From assembly GCA_049974865.1 (NCBI GenBank), contig JBNGCX010000015.1:4042-68041 (forward strand): a stretch of 64,000 nt of DNA, in the 5' to 3' direction. Source of the stretch: JAGSOU01 sp049974865 (GTDB taxonomy: Bacteria; Pseudomonadota; Alphaproteobacteria; Rhodobacterales; Rhodobacteraceae). Shown piece after piece: positions 51,076 through 59,179 of the stretch (position 1 is its first letter; every line of letters starts with the position of its first letter). The position numbers were made by a program, and so were the translations under genes. Under the pieces are notes generated by a model. The model saw only the letters and a program-made list of their open reading frames with translations. It did no database searches and was not told where the DNA came from.

Positions 51076-51981
51076 ATGAACAAGCTGCGGGCCATGGCAG
51101 CCTTCCGCCGGGTGGCGGAGCTGGGCAGTTTCAGCGCGGCGGCGGCGGATCTGCGGATCTCGAACGCCGCGGTCAGCAATTACGTCAGCCAGCTTGAGGC
51201 CGAGCTGGGCGCGACCCTGCTGATCCGGTCGACCCGGCACATCGCGCTCAGCGAGATCGGTCAGGAATACCTGCCGCGCGTGCAGGCCATTCTCGACGAG
51301 ATCGACGAGGCCGAAGCGGCTGCGCGCGGCCTGCAATGTACGCCGCACGGCCGGCTGCATGTCACCGCGCCGGCGACCTTCGGGCTTCTGCACGTGGCGC
51401 CCTGCATCCCGGCCTTTTCCGAGCGCTACCCGGAGGTGACGCTCGACCTGTCCTTCAACGACCGCGTGGTGGATCTGATCGAGCAACAGGTGAATGTCGC
51501 CCTGCGGATCAGCACCGGCCTGCCCGATTCCAGCCTCGTCGCCCGCGCCCTGATGCCGATCGAACGCGTGCTTTGCGCCGCGCCCGCCTACTTGGAGCGT
51601 CACGGCAGCCCCGAGACGCCCGCCGACCTGACGCGGCACAACTGCCTGACCTTCAAGCATTCCGACAGCCGGCACAGCTGGCCGCTGGGCGGGACGCGGC
51701 AGCCGGTCTCCGGCCGCATCACCGCCGACAGCTCCATCGCGCTGCGCGAGGCGGCGCTGGCGGGGGCTGGTATCCTGCTCGCGCCCCGTTTCATCGTCGC
51801 GCCGGATATCCATGCCGGGCGTCTGGTGCCGTTGCTGCCCGGGTATCCACCCGAGGCGCATACGCTCTATGCCGTGTTTCCGCCCGGCGCGCGGCCCGCG
51901 ACCAAGGTGCGGCTGTTCCTCGATCACCTCATGGACTGCCTGGGCGACCCGCCCCGCTGGGAGACGGGTGCCGGGGCCTAG
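51076..51981 (+). CDS. LysR-family transcriptional regulator
   Basis: Regulator of 301 residues. The N-terminal helix-turn-helix (MAAFRRVAELGSFSAAAADLRISNAAVSNYVSQLEAELGATLLIRSTR split over residues 4-52) is typical, followed by the periplasmic-binding-like effector domain from about residue 90. The CrgA-type subgroup (TPHGRLHVTAPATFG, EQQVNVALRIS) is likely. It faces convergently the DJ-1/PfpI gene with a 4-base overlap. Target genes are not identified; the adjacent divergent gene is the usual candidate. Confidence 0.9.
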   Translation: MNKLRAMAAFRRVAELGSFSAAAADLRISNAAVSNYVSQLEAELGATLLIRSTRHIALSEIGQEYLPRVQAILDEIDEAEAAARGLQCTPHGRLHVTAPATFGLLHVAPCIPAFSERYPEVTLDLSFNDRVVDLIEQQVNVALRISTGLPDSSLVARALMPIERVLCAAPAYLERHGSPETPADLTRHNCLTFKHSDSRHSWPLGGTRQPVSGRITADSSIALREAALAGAGILLAPRFIVAPDIHAGRLVPLLPGYPPEAHTLYAVFPPGARPATKVRLFLDHLMDCLGDPPRWETGAGA

Positions 51982-52574
51982 CCGCCCGCCACGGCGTCGC
52001 GCGGCGGGTGGTCATAGGCGATGTAGCTGCGGGTGTCCGCCTCCGCCTCGGGGCCGTAGAGATCGCGCACCAGCCACAGCGACATCTCGATCCCCGACAT
52101 CACGCCCCCCGCGCTGACCACGTTGCCGTCGCGGACGAAGCGCCGCCCTTCCAGTACCGTCGCCCCGCCCATCGCGCGCAGGTCGCCGAGGAAGGCGTGA
52201 TGCGTGGTGATCCTGCGTCCCTTCGCCAGCCCCGCGCCCAGCAGCAGGAAGGCGCCGGTGCAGACGCTGGTGATCCATGTGCATCCCGGCGCGACCCGTT
52301 GCAGCCAGTCCACGGTGGCCGGGTTGCCGATCTCGCGCCGCGCGCCGCTGCCGCCGGGCAGGACGATCACGTCGAGGGCCGGAATCTCGTCATAGGTGGC
52401 GCCGGGCAGCACGCGCATCCCTTTCTCGCAGGTCACTGGATCGCGGGTTTCCGCGATCAGCGCCACGCGGTCCCCCGGGGCCCCTTCGGCCGCCGCGGTC
52501 AGGACCTCCCACGGGCCGACGAAATCCATCTCTTCGGCCCCGTCGAAGATCACGATCCCGATTGTGCGTGCCAT
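51978..52574 (-). CDS. DJ-1/PfpI-family protein
   Basis: Class I glutamine-amidotransferase-like protein of 198 residues. The start MARTIGIVIFDGAEEMDFVGPWEVL and the nucleophile elbow ITSVCTGAFLLLGAGLAKGRRITTHHAF, with Cys flanked by the conserved T-G, match isonitrile-hydratase/DJ-1 relatives and the N-domain of GATase-type AraC regulators. Here no AraC domain follows. Function is unassigned. Confidence 0.85.
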   Translation of the reverse strand: MARTIGIVIFDGAEEMDFVGPWEVLTAAAEGAPGDRVALIAETRDPVTCEKGMRVLPGATYDEIPALDVIVLPGGSGARREIGNPATVDWLQRVAPGCTWITSVCTGAFLLLGAGLAKGRRITTHHAFLGDLRAMGGATVLEGRRFVRDGNVVSAGGVMSGIEMSLWLVRDLYGPEAEADTRSYIAYDHPPRDAVAGG

Positions 52575-52624
52575 TGTCCGGTCCTTTCCGCTGTTCCGTC
52601 GCGGCCATATCCTAACAGGCCCCC

Positions 52625-52960
52625 TCACAACCTATCCAGCGCGAGCGCCAGCAACAGGTGCATGGGGACCCCCGCGACGAACAGGGCTGCCCAGCCCGGG
52701 CCCAGAGTGGCCAGCAGGCAGGCCGCGGCCGCGCCGAAAACCAGCAGCTTGACGGTCACCAGCCCCGGTCCGGCAAGGCGCTGGGCCGCCCGGGGCGCGG
52801 CGAACCGCGCCCAGAGAAGGGCGACGCCGCCGGTCGCCAGGGCGGAGGCGGTCATGCGCAACAGCAGGGACTGAGGCTGTTGCCAGGCCCATAGGGCCAC
52901 GGCAGCCAGCGCCGCAAGCTCCAGGAGGAAGGCGAGGATATGATTGAAGGCTTTGAGCAT
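52625..52960 (-). CDS. YrdB-family membrane protein
   Basis: Small integral membrane protein of 111 residues with four predicted helices (LAFLLELAALAAVALWAW, MTASALATGGVALLWARF, VTVKLLVFGAAAACLLATLG, LFVAGVPMHLLLALAL). The pattern fits the YrdB/DUF2568 family, of unknown function. Start ATG 52960 has only weak ribosome-binding sequence. Divergent from the FMN-reductase gene. Confidence 0.7.
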   Translation of the reverse strand: MLKAFNHILAFLLELAALAAVALWAWQQPQSLLLRMTASALATGGVALLWARFAAPRAAQRLAGPGLVTVKLLVFGAAAACLLATLGPGWAALFVAGVPMHLLLALALDRL

Positions 52961-53026
52961 TTGGCCGGGCTTTTCTTGAATGTCGGCGTCCGTCTAGGGG
53001 CGCGCGGCCCGGATGACCATTTCGAT

Positions 53027-53062
53027 TTCATGAAAACTGACCTCACGAATGAGACGTTTTCA
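53027..53062. promoter_or_regulatory. Dyad elements between yrdB-like and FMN-reductase genes
   Basis: TTTCATGAAA (53027-53036) is a perfect 10-base palindrome and overlaps the left arm of a wider repeat TGAAAAC (53031-53037)...GTTTTCA (53056-53062). They lie in the 155-base divergent gap and may be operators; no regulator is assigned. Confidence 0.35.
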
Positions 53063-53115
53063 ACCCGTCCCGTACGCCGATATCCCCGCCGGGCTTCATC
53101 AGTCGCGAGGAGATC

Positions 53116-53676
53116 ATGCCACACTCACGGATTCGCCTTTTCGGCCTGTCGGGCAGCCCCCGCGCCGCCTCGGTCAACCACCGCCTGCTGTCGCTGGCCG
53201 CCGTGGCCGAGTCGGCCATCGCGGTCGAGGCCGTCGGCGCCTTCCCGATGCCGCTCTACAACCCGGACAAGGAGCACGACATCCCGACCGGCGCGCTGGA
53301 CCTGCGCGACCGCATCGCCGCAGCGGATGGCGTGGTCCTCGCCTCGCCCGAGCATAACAGCGCCCCCAGCGCGGCGCTGAAGAACGCCATCGACTGGCTG
53401 TCGCGCCTGCCGGGCGAGGAGCGGGTGTTTGCCGGCAAGCGGGTGCTCCTGCTCAGTGCCTCGCCGGGGAAGAACGGCGGGCGGCGCGGGCTGAGGCAGC
53501 TGCGCGAGATCCTGACCGGCCTCGGCGCCGAGGTCGCGCAGGTCGAGCTGTCCGTTCCCAAGGCGGACGACACCCTCACCGCGGCACAGGCCGATCCGGC
53601 CCATTCCCTGCATGACGAGCTGGCCGGGGTGCTGCGCGCCTTCCGGTCCGAGATTCCTACCCCTGCCATCGTCTGA
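53116..53676 (+). CDS. NADPH-dependent FMN reductase
   Basis: Flavodoxin-fold reductase of 186 residues. FMN phosphate loop SGSPRAASVNHRLL near the N-terminus, PEHNSAPSAALKNAIDWLSR as the family second motif, and LLLSASPGKNGGRRGLRQLREIL. Group members reduce FMN, quinones or azo compounds. Start ATG 53116 follows GAGGAG. First of three plus-strand genes with MFS and cysteine hydrolase. Confidence 0.88.
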   Translation: MPHSRIRLFGLSGSPRAASVNHRLLSLAAVAESAIAVEAVGAFPMPLYNPDKEHDIPTGALDLRDRIAAADGVVLASPEHNSAPSAALKNAIDWLSRLPGEERVFAGKRVLLLSASPGKNGGRRGLRQLREILTGLGAEVAQVELSVPKADDTLTAAQADPAHSLHDELAGVLRAFRSEIPTPAIV

Positions 53677-53687
53677 AGGAGAGCGCC

Positions 53688-54821
53688 GTGTCTTCCTTTG
53701 CCCTGTTCCTTGTCGCCTTTGTCATCGGTCTCGACGAATTTCTGCTGGGACCGCTGCTGACGCCGATCGGCACCGACCTCGGCGTCGCACCGGAGCGCGT
53801 GGCGCTGTTCGTCGCCGCCTACAACCTGCCCCTGGCCCTGCTGGCGCCCGTCTTCGGCGCCCTCTCTGACAGGGTGGGGCGGCGGTCCGTCCTCTTACCG
53901 GCCGTGGTGGTGTTCGGCCTTGCCTCGCTGGCCACGGCCGTTGCGCCGTCCTTTCCGCTGGGCATCGCGGCGCGGCTGCTGACCGGCGTGGCGGCGGCGG
54001 GGATGCTGCCGGTGGCCTTCGCGCTGGCCTCCGAGAGCGGCGACAGCGCCACGCAGATCAGCCGGGTGCAGGCCGGGCTGACGCTGGGCATCATCCTCGG
54101 TCCGCTCAACGGCGCGTTGATGGATCAGTTCGGCCACTGGCGCCTGGCCTTCGTCGCGCTGGCGGTTCTCGCGGCGCTTCTGGCGTTGCCGCTCAGGACC
54201 CTGCCGGGCCGCGCAGGGCCGGGTGCCGGCCCCGCGCCGGGCGGCCTGCGCCGACAACTGCCCGCCGCGCTGCCGGGGCTGCTCGGGATGGGCGCCGGCC
54301 TCGGCGGTGCCATCGGCATCTTCGCCCTGCTGGGCGAGCGGTTCCGGGACCTCTACGCGCTCGACACATTTGGCATTTCGGTGATCTATGCCGGGTTCGG
54401 GGCCATGACCATCCTCGGCAACCTGGCGATGCCGGTTCTCGCGCGCCGGGCCGGGCCGCTGGCCGCCGCGGGCGGGTGCCTGCTGGTTGTCCTCACAGGA
54501 ATCCTTTTGCTGTTCGGCCTGCCGTCGGCTCTTGTTGCCACGACCGGGCTGGCGCTCGCGTGCTGGGCGGTTTTCGGCGGGGCGGCGGCGCCGGCCCTGC
54601 AAGCGGCGCTGGCCGAGACCGGGGGCGCGAACCGCGGCCTGATGCTGGCCCTGGGGGCGAGTTTCCTTAATGCCGGGACGGCGGCCTCCTCGGCGCTGGC
54701 CGCCGAGCTTCACCTCTTGGCGCCGCACTGGGTGGCGTGGCAGGGTGCGGCCCTAATCGCGCCGGTGGCGCTGGTGCTGCTGTGGGCGGCCCGCCGTGTG
54801 CCCGCTGCCCGCGCTACCTGA
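53688..54821 (+). CDS. MFS transporter
   Basis: Major facilitator of 377 residues with twelve helices. GTG 53688 start follows GAAGGAGAG. Motif A is in FGALSDRVGRRSVLLPA (loop 2-3); the N-half also has RLLTGVAAAGMLPVAFALAS and LGIILGPLNGAL, as in DHA1 drug/sugar efflux carriers. Eleven bases after the FMN reductase gene; likely same transcript. Substrate unknown. Confidence 0.87.
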   Translation: MSSFALFLVAFVIGLDEFLLGPLLTPIGTDLGVAPERVALFVAAYNLPLALLAPVFGALSDRVGRRSVLLPAVVVFGLASLATAVAPSFPLGIAARLLTGVAAAGMLPVAFALASESGDSATQISRVQAGLTLGIILGPLNGALMDQFGHWRLAFVALAVLAALLALPLRTLPGRAGPGAGPAPGGLRRQLPAALPGLLGMGAGLGGAIGIFALLGERFRDLYALDTFGISVIYAGFGAMTILGNLAMPVLARRAGPLAAAGGCLLVVLTGILLLFGLPSALVATTGLALACWAVFGGAAAPALQAALAETGGANRGLMLALGASFLNAGTAASSALAAELHLLAPHWVAWQGAALIAPVALVLLWAARRVPAARAT

Positions 54822-54855
54822 GACCGGGCCGAAACTGAAACGAGGGAGAACTTTC

Positions 54856-55449
54856 ATGTCGGACGCCAACCGACCTCGGCCGGCGCTGGTGCTGGTCGAT
54901 TTCCAGCGCGGCTTCGAATCCACCTATTGGGGCAAGCGCAACAACCCCGGCGCCGAGACCCGTGCCCTGGACCTGCTAGCGGCGTTCCGCCAGCATTCAG
55001 CGCCGATCTTCCATGTCCGGCACCTGAGCCTGGAGCCCGGCTCGCCGCTGTCGGGTGCCGGGGCCACGTTCAAGCCCGGATTCGAGCCCCGCGCGGGCGA
55101 GGCCCTGGTCGAGAAGACGGTGAATTCCGCCTTCATCGGTACCTCGCTGGAAGCCGGCCTGCGGCGGCTTTCGGTCACCGATATCGTGCTGTGCGGGCTG
55201 ACCACGCCGCATTGCGTCTCAACCACCACCCGGATGGCGGGCAACCTGGGCTTCACGGTTCACCTTGCCGCCGACGCCTGCGCGGCCTTCACGCGCAACG
55301 CGGACTGCTCGTTTGACGAAGGCGCGCCCTATACGGCCGAGGAGATCCACCGCGCCGCGCTGTCGCACCTGCATGGCGAGTTCGCTACCGTGGCTGCGGC
55401 GCGAGACTGCCTGTCCGCCGTCTTCGGCGGGACTGCCGGGGCGGGCTAG
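54856..55449 (+). CDS. Isochorismatase-like cysteine hydrolase
   Basis: Enzyme of 197 residues. Catalytic Asp in ALVLVDFQRGF (about residue 16), Lys in LVEKTVNSAF and nucleophile Cys in LCGLTTPHCVSTTTRMAGNLGF, the triad of the isochorismatase-like hydrolase family (nicotinamidase, N-carbamoyl hydrolases and others). ATG 54856 is preceded by CGAGGGAGAA; the longer ORF begins within the MFS gene. Its stop overlaps the convergent fliI stop by 4 bases. Confidence 0.87.
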   Translation: MSDANRPRPALVLVDFQRGFESTYWGKRNNPGAETRALDLLAAFRQHSAPIFHVRHLSLEPGSPLSGAGATFKPGFEPRAGEALVEKTVNSAFIGTSLEAGLRRLSVTDIVLCGLTTPHCVSTTTRMAGNLGFTVHLAADACAAFTRNADCSFDEGAPYTAEEIHRAALSHLHGEFATVAAARDCLSAVFGGTAGAG

Positions 55450-56810
55450 GCCCCGGTCTCTTCCCTCGGCAGCGTCACCTCGACGCCGGCTTCGCCGAGC
55501 AGCTTGTAGATTTCGGCAAAGGCGCCGTCGGCCGAGGCGCTTTCGGTCTTTCTCTGGGTCAGGAAGCGCTCGGCCGGGTCGAAGAAGCGGATGGCGGCAT
55601 CGGTCTCGGGGTCGGTGCCCTGCCGGTAGGCGCCGATGCGGATTAGCTCTTCCATGTCGTAATACTTGGCCAGGATGCGCCTTGCGGCCTGCAGGACGGC
55701 GTATTCGGCGGGCGAATGGCAGTCGGGCAGCATGCGCGAGATGCTTTTCTGCAAATCGACCGCCGGGTAGCGCCCGCGCTCGGCGATGCGGCGGTCGAGC
55801 ACGACATGGCCGTCGGTGATGCCGCGCACGGAATCCGAGATCGGCTCGTTCATGTCGTCGCCATCGACCAGCACGGTGTAAATGCCGGTGATGTCGCCCG
55901 CGCCTTCCGGCCCTGGCCCGGCGCGCTCCAGCAATTGCGGCAGTTCCGAGAACACGGTGGGCGGATAGCCCTTGGAGGTGGGCGGTTCGCCGCTGGACAG
56001 GCCGATCTCGCGCTGGGCCATGGCGAAACGGGTCAGCGAGTCGACCATCAGCAGCACTTGCAGCCCCTGGTCGCGGAAATGCTCGGCCACCGCCGTGGCC
56101 GTCCAGGCGGCCTGGCGGCGCATCAGCGGCGGCTCGTCGCCGGTCGAGACCACGATGACCGAGCGTTTCATGCCCTCTTCGCCCAGGTCCTCCTGGATGA
56201 AATCCTGCACCTCGCGCCCGCGCTCGCCCACCAGCCCCACGACGATGACGTCTGCCTCGCTGCGGCGCGCCAGCATGGCCATCAGGGTCGACTTGCCCAC
56301 GCCGGAGCCGGCGAAGACCCCCATGCGCTGGCCGCGGCAGAGCGGCGTGAAGATGTCGAATGCCTTGACCCCGGTCTCCAGCCGCGCGCCGATGCGGCGG
56401 CGGTCATAGGCGGGGGGCGGCGCGGCCTTGACCGGGCGCGGCTCTGGCCCCTCGTGCAGCGGCCCGCGCCGGTCCAGCGGCCGGCCGAGCGCATCGACCA
56501 CCCGGCCGATCCAGGCGCCATCCGGCCGCACCGTCGCGCCCAGCGGGCTGAGCTCCACCCGGTCGCCCGAGGTCACGCCGTCCCAGGTGCCGAAGGGCAG
56601 CACATGGGTGCCGCGCGCGTCGATGCCGACCACCTCGCCCAGGACCGGGCCGTTGCGGCCGTGCACCACGCAGCGCTGGCCGATCCCCATGGCGCGCTCC
56701 AGCCCCGCCACCGTCAGCGACAGGCCCAGAACGGCGCGGACCGTTCCGTTTATCCTTGCTTCTTCAAGATTTCGAGCAAATGTAGAAAGCTCGGAAAAGA
56801 CGGTTTGCAC
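55446..56810 (-). CDS. fliI: Flagellar export ATPase FliI
   Basis: Type III export ATPase of 454 residues driving flagellar secretion. F1-beta-like motifs: Walker A FAGSGVGKSTLMAMLA, VVGLVGERGREVQDFI, Walker B VLLMVDSLTRFAMAQREIGLSSGEPP and GSITGIYTVL-type DITGIYTVLVDGDDMNEPISDSVRGI. The start GTG 56810 (MQTVFSELSTFARN) is given; its upstream sequence is a poor ribosome-binding site. Divergent from flgB by 67 bases, a probable shared regulatory gap. Confidence 0.94.
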   Translation of the reverse strand: MQTVFSELSTFARNLEEARINGTVRAVLGLSLTVAGLERAMGIGQRCVVHGRNGPVLGEVVGIDARGTHVLPFGTWDGVTSGDRVELSPLGATVRPDGAWIGRVVDALGRPLDRRGPLHEGPEPRPVKAAPPPAYDRRRIGARLETGVKAFDIFTPLCRGQRMGVFAGSGVGKSTLMAMLARRSEADVIVVGLVGERGREVQDFIQEDLGEEGMKRSVIVVSTGDEPPLMRRQAAWTATAVAEHFRDQGLQVLLMVDSLTRFAMAQREIGLSSGEPPTSKGYPPTVFSELPQLLERAGPGPEGAGDITGIYTVLVDGDDMNEPISDSVRGITDGHVVLDRRIAERGRYPAVDLQKSISRMLPDCHSPAEYAVLQAARRILAKYYDMEELIRIGAYRQGTDPETDAAIRFFDPAERFLTQRKTESASADGAFAEIYKLLGEAGVEVTLPREETGA

Positions 56811-56877
56811 GGGATTTATCCGGTAGTCAGCAAGATTAGTTCATGTTATATCAAGAATAGATTAGAGGGAACCGGAA
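56811..56877. promoter_or_regulatory. Divergent fliI/flgB control region
   Basis: 67 AT-rich bases between head-to-head flagellar genes. It contains ATTAGTTCATGTTATA, only a degenerate match to the CtrA site TTAA-N7-TTAA, and AGAGGGAA as flgB ribosome-binding site. No sigma54 or sigma28 box is clear. Confidence 0.35.
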
Positions 56878-57276
56878 ATGAAACTCGACTCATTGTCCTT
56901 CTTCAAGATCGCGTCGCAGCGGATGGAGTGGCTGAGCACGCGTCAGCAGGTGATCTCCGAGAATATCGCCAACGCTGACACGCCGGGCTACAGGGCGCGC
57001 GAAGTCAGCGCATTCTCGCGGATGGTCGACAGCTCGGCGCAGTCTTCGGGCGCGGCGACCACGAACGCCCGGCATATCGGCGGCTCTGAGCGGGCCGGAA
57101 ATGTCCGGGTGCAGGAAGACAAGGGTGCCTGGGATCAGAGCATGGACGGCAACACTGTGGTGCTCGAACAGCAGACGATCAAGGCCAGCGAGGTTAGCGA
57201 AAGCTATCGGATGGCGGCGCAGCTCTATCGCAAGGGGCATGAGTTGCTGACGCTGGCGGTCACTGGCATTCGCTGA
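56878..57276 (+). CDS. flgB: Flagellar basal-body rod protein FlgB
   Basis: Proximal rod protein of 132 residues. The N-terminal rod motif ISENIANADTPGYRAREVSAF (around residues 25-45) is diagnostic. It ends in SYRMAAQLYRKGHELLTLAVTG, the coiled-coil used for rod assembly. First gene of a plus-strand operon. Confidence 0.93.
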   Translation: MKLDSLSFFKIASQRMEWLSTRQQVISENIANADTPGYRAREVSAFSRMVDSSAQSSGAATTNARHIGGSERAGNVRVQEDKGAWDQSMDGNTVVLEQQTIKASEVSESYRMAAQLYRKGHELLTLAVTGIR

Positions 57277-57299
57277 GGCGCAGAACAGGGAGCAAGGAA

Positions 57300-57710
57300 A
57301 TGGACCCGCTCAAATCCATCTCTTCCATCGCGGCCAGCGGGATGCTGGCCCAGGGCGAGCGGCTGAAGGTCGTGGCCGAGAACGTCGCCAATGCCGATTC
57401 CCGCGGCATGTCGCCGGACGAAGACCCCTATCGCCGCAAGACCATCTCTTTTGCCGAGGTGCTGGATCGCGAGACCGGCGCCTCGATGGTGCAGGTTTCG
57501 GATATCGGCCGCGACGACAGCCCCTTCACCCTGGTCCACGACCCCTCGCACCCTGCGGCGGACGAGAACGGCTTCGTCAAGACGCCCAACGTGAGCCCGC
57601 TGCTGGAGATGGCCAACATGCGCGAGGCCTCGCGCAGTTACGAGGCCAACATGAACATGTTCGAGGCCGGGCGCCGCATGCGCAGCCAGATGCTCGACCT
57701 GCTGAAGTGA
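57300..57710 (+). CDS. flgC: Flagellar basal-body rod protein FlgC
   Basis: Rod protein of 136 residues. N-terminal SSIAASGMLAQGERLKVVAENVANADSRG and C-terminal YEANMNMFEAGRRMRSQMLDLLK are the paired helices of FlgC. It follows flgB with a 23-base gap and GGGAGCAAGGAA as ribosome-binding site. Confidence 0.94.
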   Translation: MDPLKSISSIAASGMLAQGERLKVVAENVANADSRGMSPDEDPYRRKTISFAEVLDRETGASMVQVSDIGRDDSPFTLVHDPSHPAADENGFVKTPNVSPLLEMANMREASRSYEANMNMFEAGRRMRSQMLDLLK

Positions 57711-57723
57711 AGGCCGGACCGGA

Positions 57724-58053
57724 ATGACCGAAAGCACCGTATTCTCCACCAGCGCCATCCGCGGCGCCTACCGCTCCTCCCAGGATCTGAGCGCCGAGCG
57801 TTCGGACATGGCCTCGGGCACCGAGACGGCCGGCGGGACCTCCTTTTCCGAGATGCTGCGCGACGCCTCGGCCAATGCCGTGCAGGAGGCGCGCGAGGCC
57901 GATGCGGTGGTGCAGGCCGGGTTGCAGGGCGAAGTGCCCACACAACAGGTGGTGGAGGCCGCGCTAGAACTGGAATCGACCGTGAAAATGGCCGTTTCGG
58001 TGCGCGACAAGTTCGTCGCCGCCTATCAGGAAGTGCTGCGGATGCCGATATGA
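57724..58053 (+). CDS. fliE: Flagellar hook-basal body protein FliE
   Basis: MS ring-rod junction protein of 109 residues. The C-terminal FliE signature is QQVVEAALELESTVKMAVSVRDKFVAAYQEVLRMPI (shown as the last 36 residues). The N-terminal half is variable. Follows flgC by 13 bases. Confidence 0.92.
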   Translation: MTESTVFSTSAIRGAYRSSQDLSAERSDMASGTETAGGTSFSEMLRDASANAVQEAREADAVVQAGLQGEVPTQQVVEAALELESTVKMAVSVRDKFVAAYQEVLRMPI

Positions 58054-58071
58054 TGGCCGGGGGGCCTGCCG

Positions 58072-58341
58072 ATGAGCGAGAGCGACGTCTACGATATCCT
58101 GTCGGATGCCTTCCTGACGGTGCTCTACGCCTCGGGGCCGGTTCTGGCGCTGGCGCTGCTGATCGGCCTGGTGATCGCCTTCTTCCAGGCGCTCACGCAG
58201 ATCCAGGAAATGACGCTGACCTTCGTGCCCAAGATCGTGGCCATCTTCCTCGGGCTGGTGGCCTCGACCCCGTTCATCTACGCGATGCTGCACAAGCTGT
58301 CGGACCGGGTGTTCGACATCATCGTAAGCGGTGGGCTGTGA
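58072..58341 (+). CDS. fliQ: Flagellar export protein FliQ
   Basis: Export-gate membrane protein of 89 residues with two helices (VLYASGPVLALALLIGLVIAFFQALTQIQEMTL and FVPKIVAIFLGLVASTPFIYAML). The QALTQIQEMTLTFVPK loop is the family signature. Overlaps sltF by 4 bases. Confidence 0.95.
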   Translation: MSESDVYDILSDAFLTVLYASGPVLALALLIGLVIAFFQALTQIQEMTLTFVPKIVAIFLGLVASTPFIYAMLHKLSDRVFDIIVSGGL

Positions 58342-59168
58342 GCGCGGCGCGCGCCCTACGCACGGCCCTCGCGGCCCTTCTGCTGGCACTGCCCGCGCTG
58401 CCCGCAGGCGCGGGCTGGAGCGGTTTCTACACCAGCAGCCCCAAGACAGCCGCCGAGCCACGCGCGCAGGCCCGGGCACCTTCCGGCCCCGTCCCCGCGC
58501 AAAGCGTTTGCCTGCGCGAAATCCTGCGCGCCCAGTTGCGCCACGGCATTCCGGACAACATCCTGCTGGGCATCGGCCTGCAGGAGGCCGGCGTGACCCG
58601 CGGCGGCACGCTGACGGTCTGGCCCTGGGCGGTGAACGCGGCCGGCGACGGGCGGATCTTTGACAGCCGCGCGGCGGCGCTGGACTGGGTGCGGGAACGG
58701 CAGGCCGCCGGGGTGGACTCGATCGACGTGGGCTGCATGCAGATCAACCTGCGCTGGCACCCCGCCGCTTTCGAGGGCCCGGCGCAGGGGTTCGACCCGG
58801 CGGTGAACGTGGATTACGCCGCGCGGTTCCTTCGTCGTCTCTACGACAAGACCGGCGACTGGAAGACGGCGGCGGGGGCCTACCATTCCTTCACCCCGGA
58901 GAAGCAGGAGATCTACCTTGCCACGCTGACGCGCAACGTGGCGGTGGCCAATGACCGGATCGCGCATTTCCGCGCCGTCGCGGCCGATGTCCCGGGGCCC
59001 GAGGTTACCCGACCGCCGCAGGCGCCGGCGCGCGAGTCCGCACAACCCGGCGGCAGCATCTGGTCTGCGGGGCTGAGCGCGGGCGCGGACGGCAAGGCGG
59101 GCCGGCGCAGCATCTACAGCGAGGCCGAGCTTCAGCCCGTGCTGCCGAACTTCCGGCAGGCGTTCTGA
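58338..59168 (+). CDS. sltF: Flagellar lytic transglycosylase (SltF-like)
   Basis: Predicted periplasmic muramidase of 276 residues, start GTG 58338 overlapping the fliQ stop (GTGA). A signal peptide (LRTALAALLLALPALPAGA) is followed by a lytic transglycosylase domain (about 55-220) with the catalytic Glu in LLGIGLQEAGVT, DVGCMQINLRWHP and AGAYHSFTPEKQE. In Rhodobacter sphaeroides the dedicated enzyme SltF opens peptidoglycan for the rod because FlgJ lacks a muramidase domain; the location between fliQ and flhA strongly supports the same role. The C-terminal tail is low-complexity Pro/Ala-rich. Confidence 0.82.
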   Translation: MSAARALRTALAALLLALPALPAGAGWSGFYTSSPKTAAEPRAQARAPSGPVPAQSVCLREILRAQLRHGIPDNILLGIGLQEAGVTRGGTLTVWPWAVNAAGDGRIFDSRAAALDWVRERQAAGVDSIDVGCMQINLRWHPAAFEGPAQGFDPAVNVDYAARFLRRLYDKTGDWKTAAGAYHSFTPEKQEIYLATLTRNVAVANDRIAHFRAVAADVPGPEVTRPPQAPARESAQPGGSIWSAGLSAGADGKAGRRSIYSEAELQPVLPNFRQAF

Positions 59169-59179
59169 CGGAGGGAGCG

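Noticed and set aside
56811..56877. Possible CtrA-binding site between fliI and flgB
   Set aside because: ATTAGTTCATGTTATA is only a weak match to TTAA-N7-TTAA with altered spacing, so I do not claim a site.
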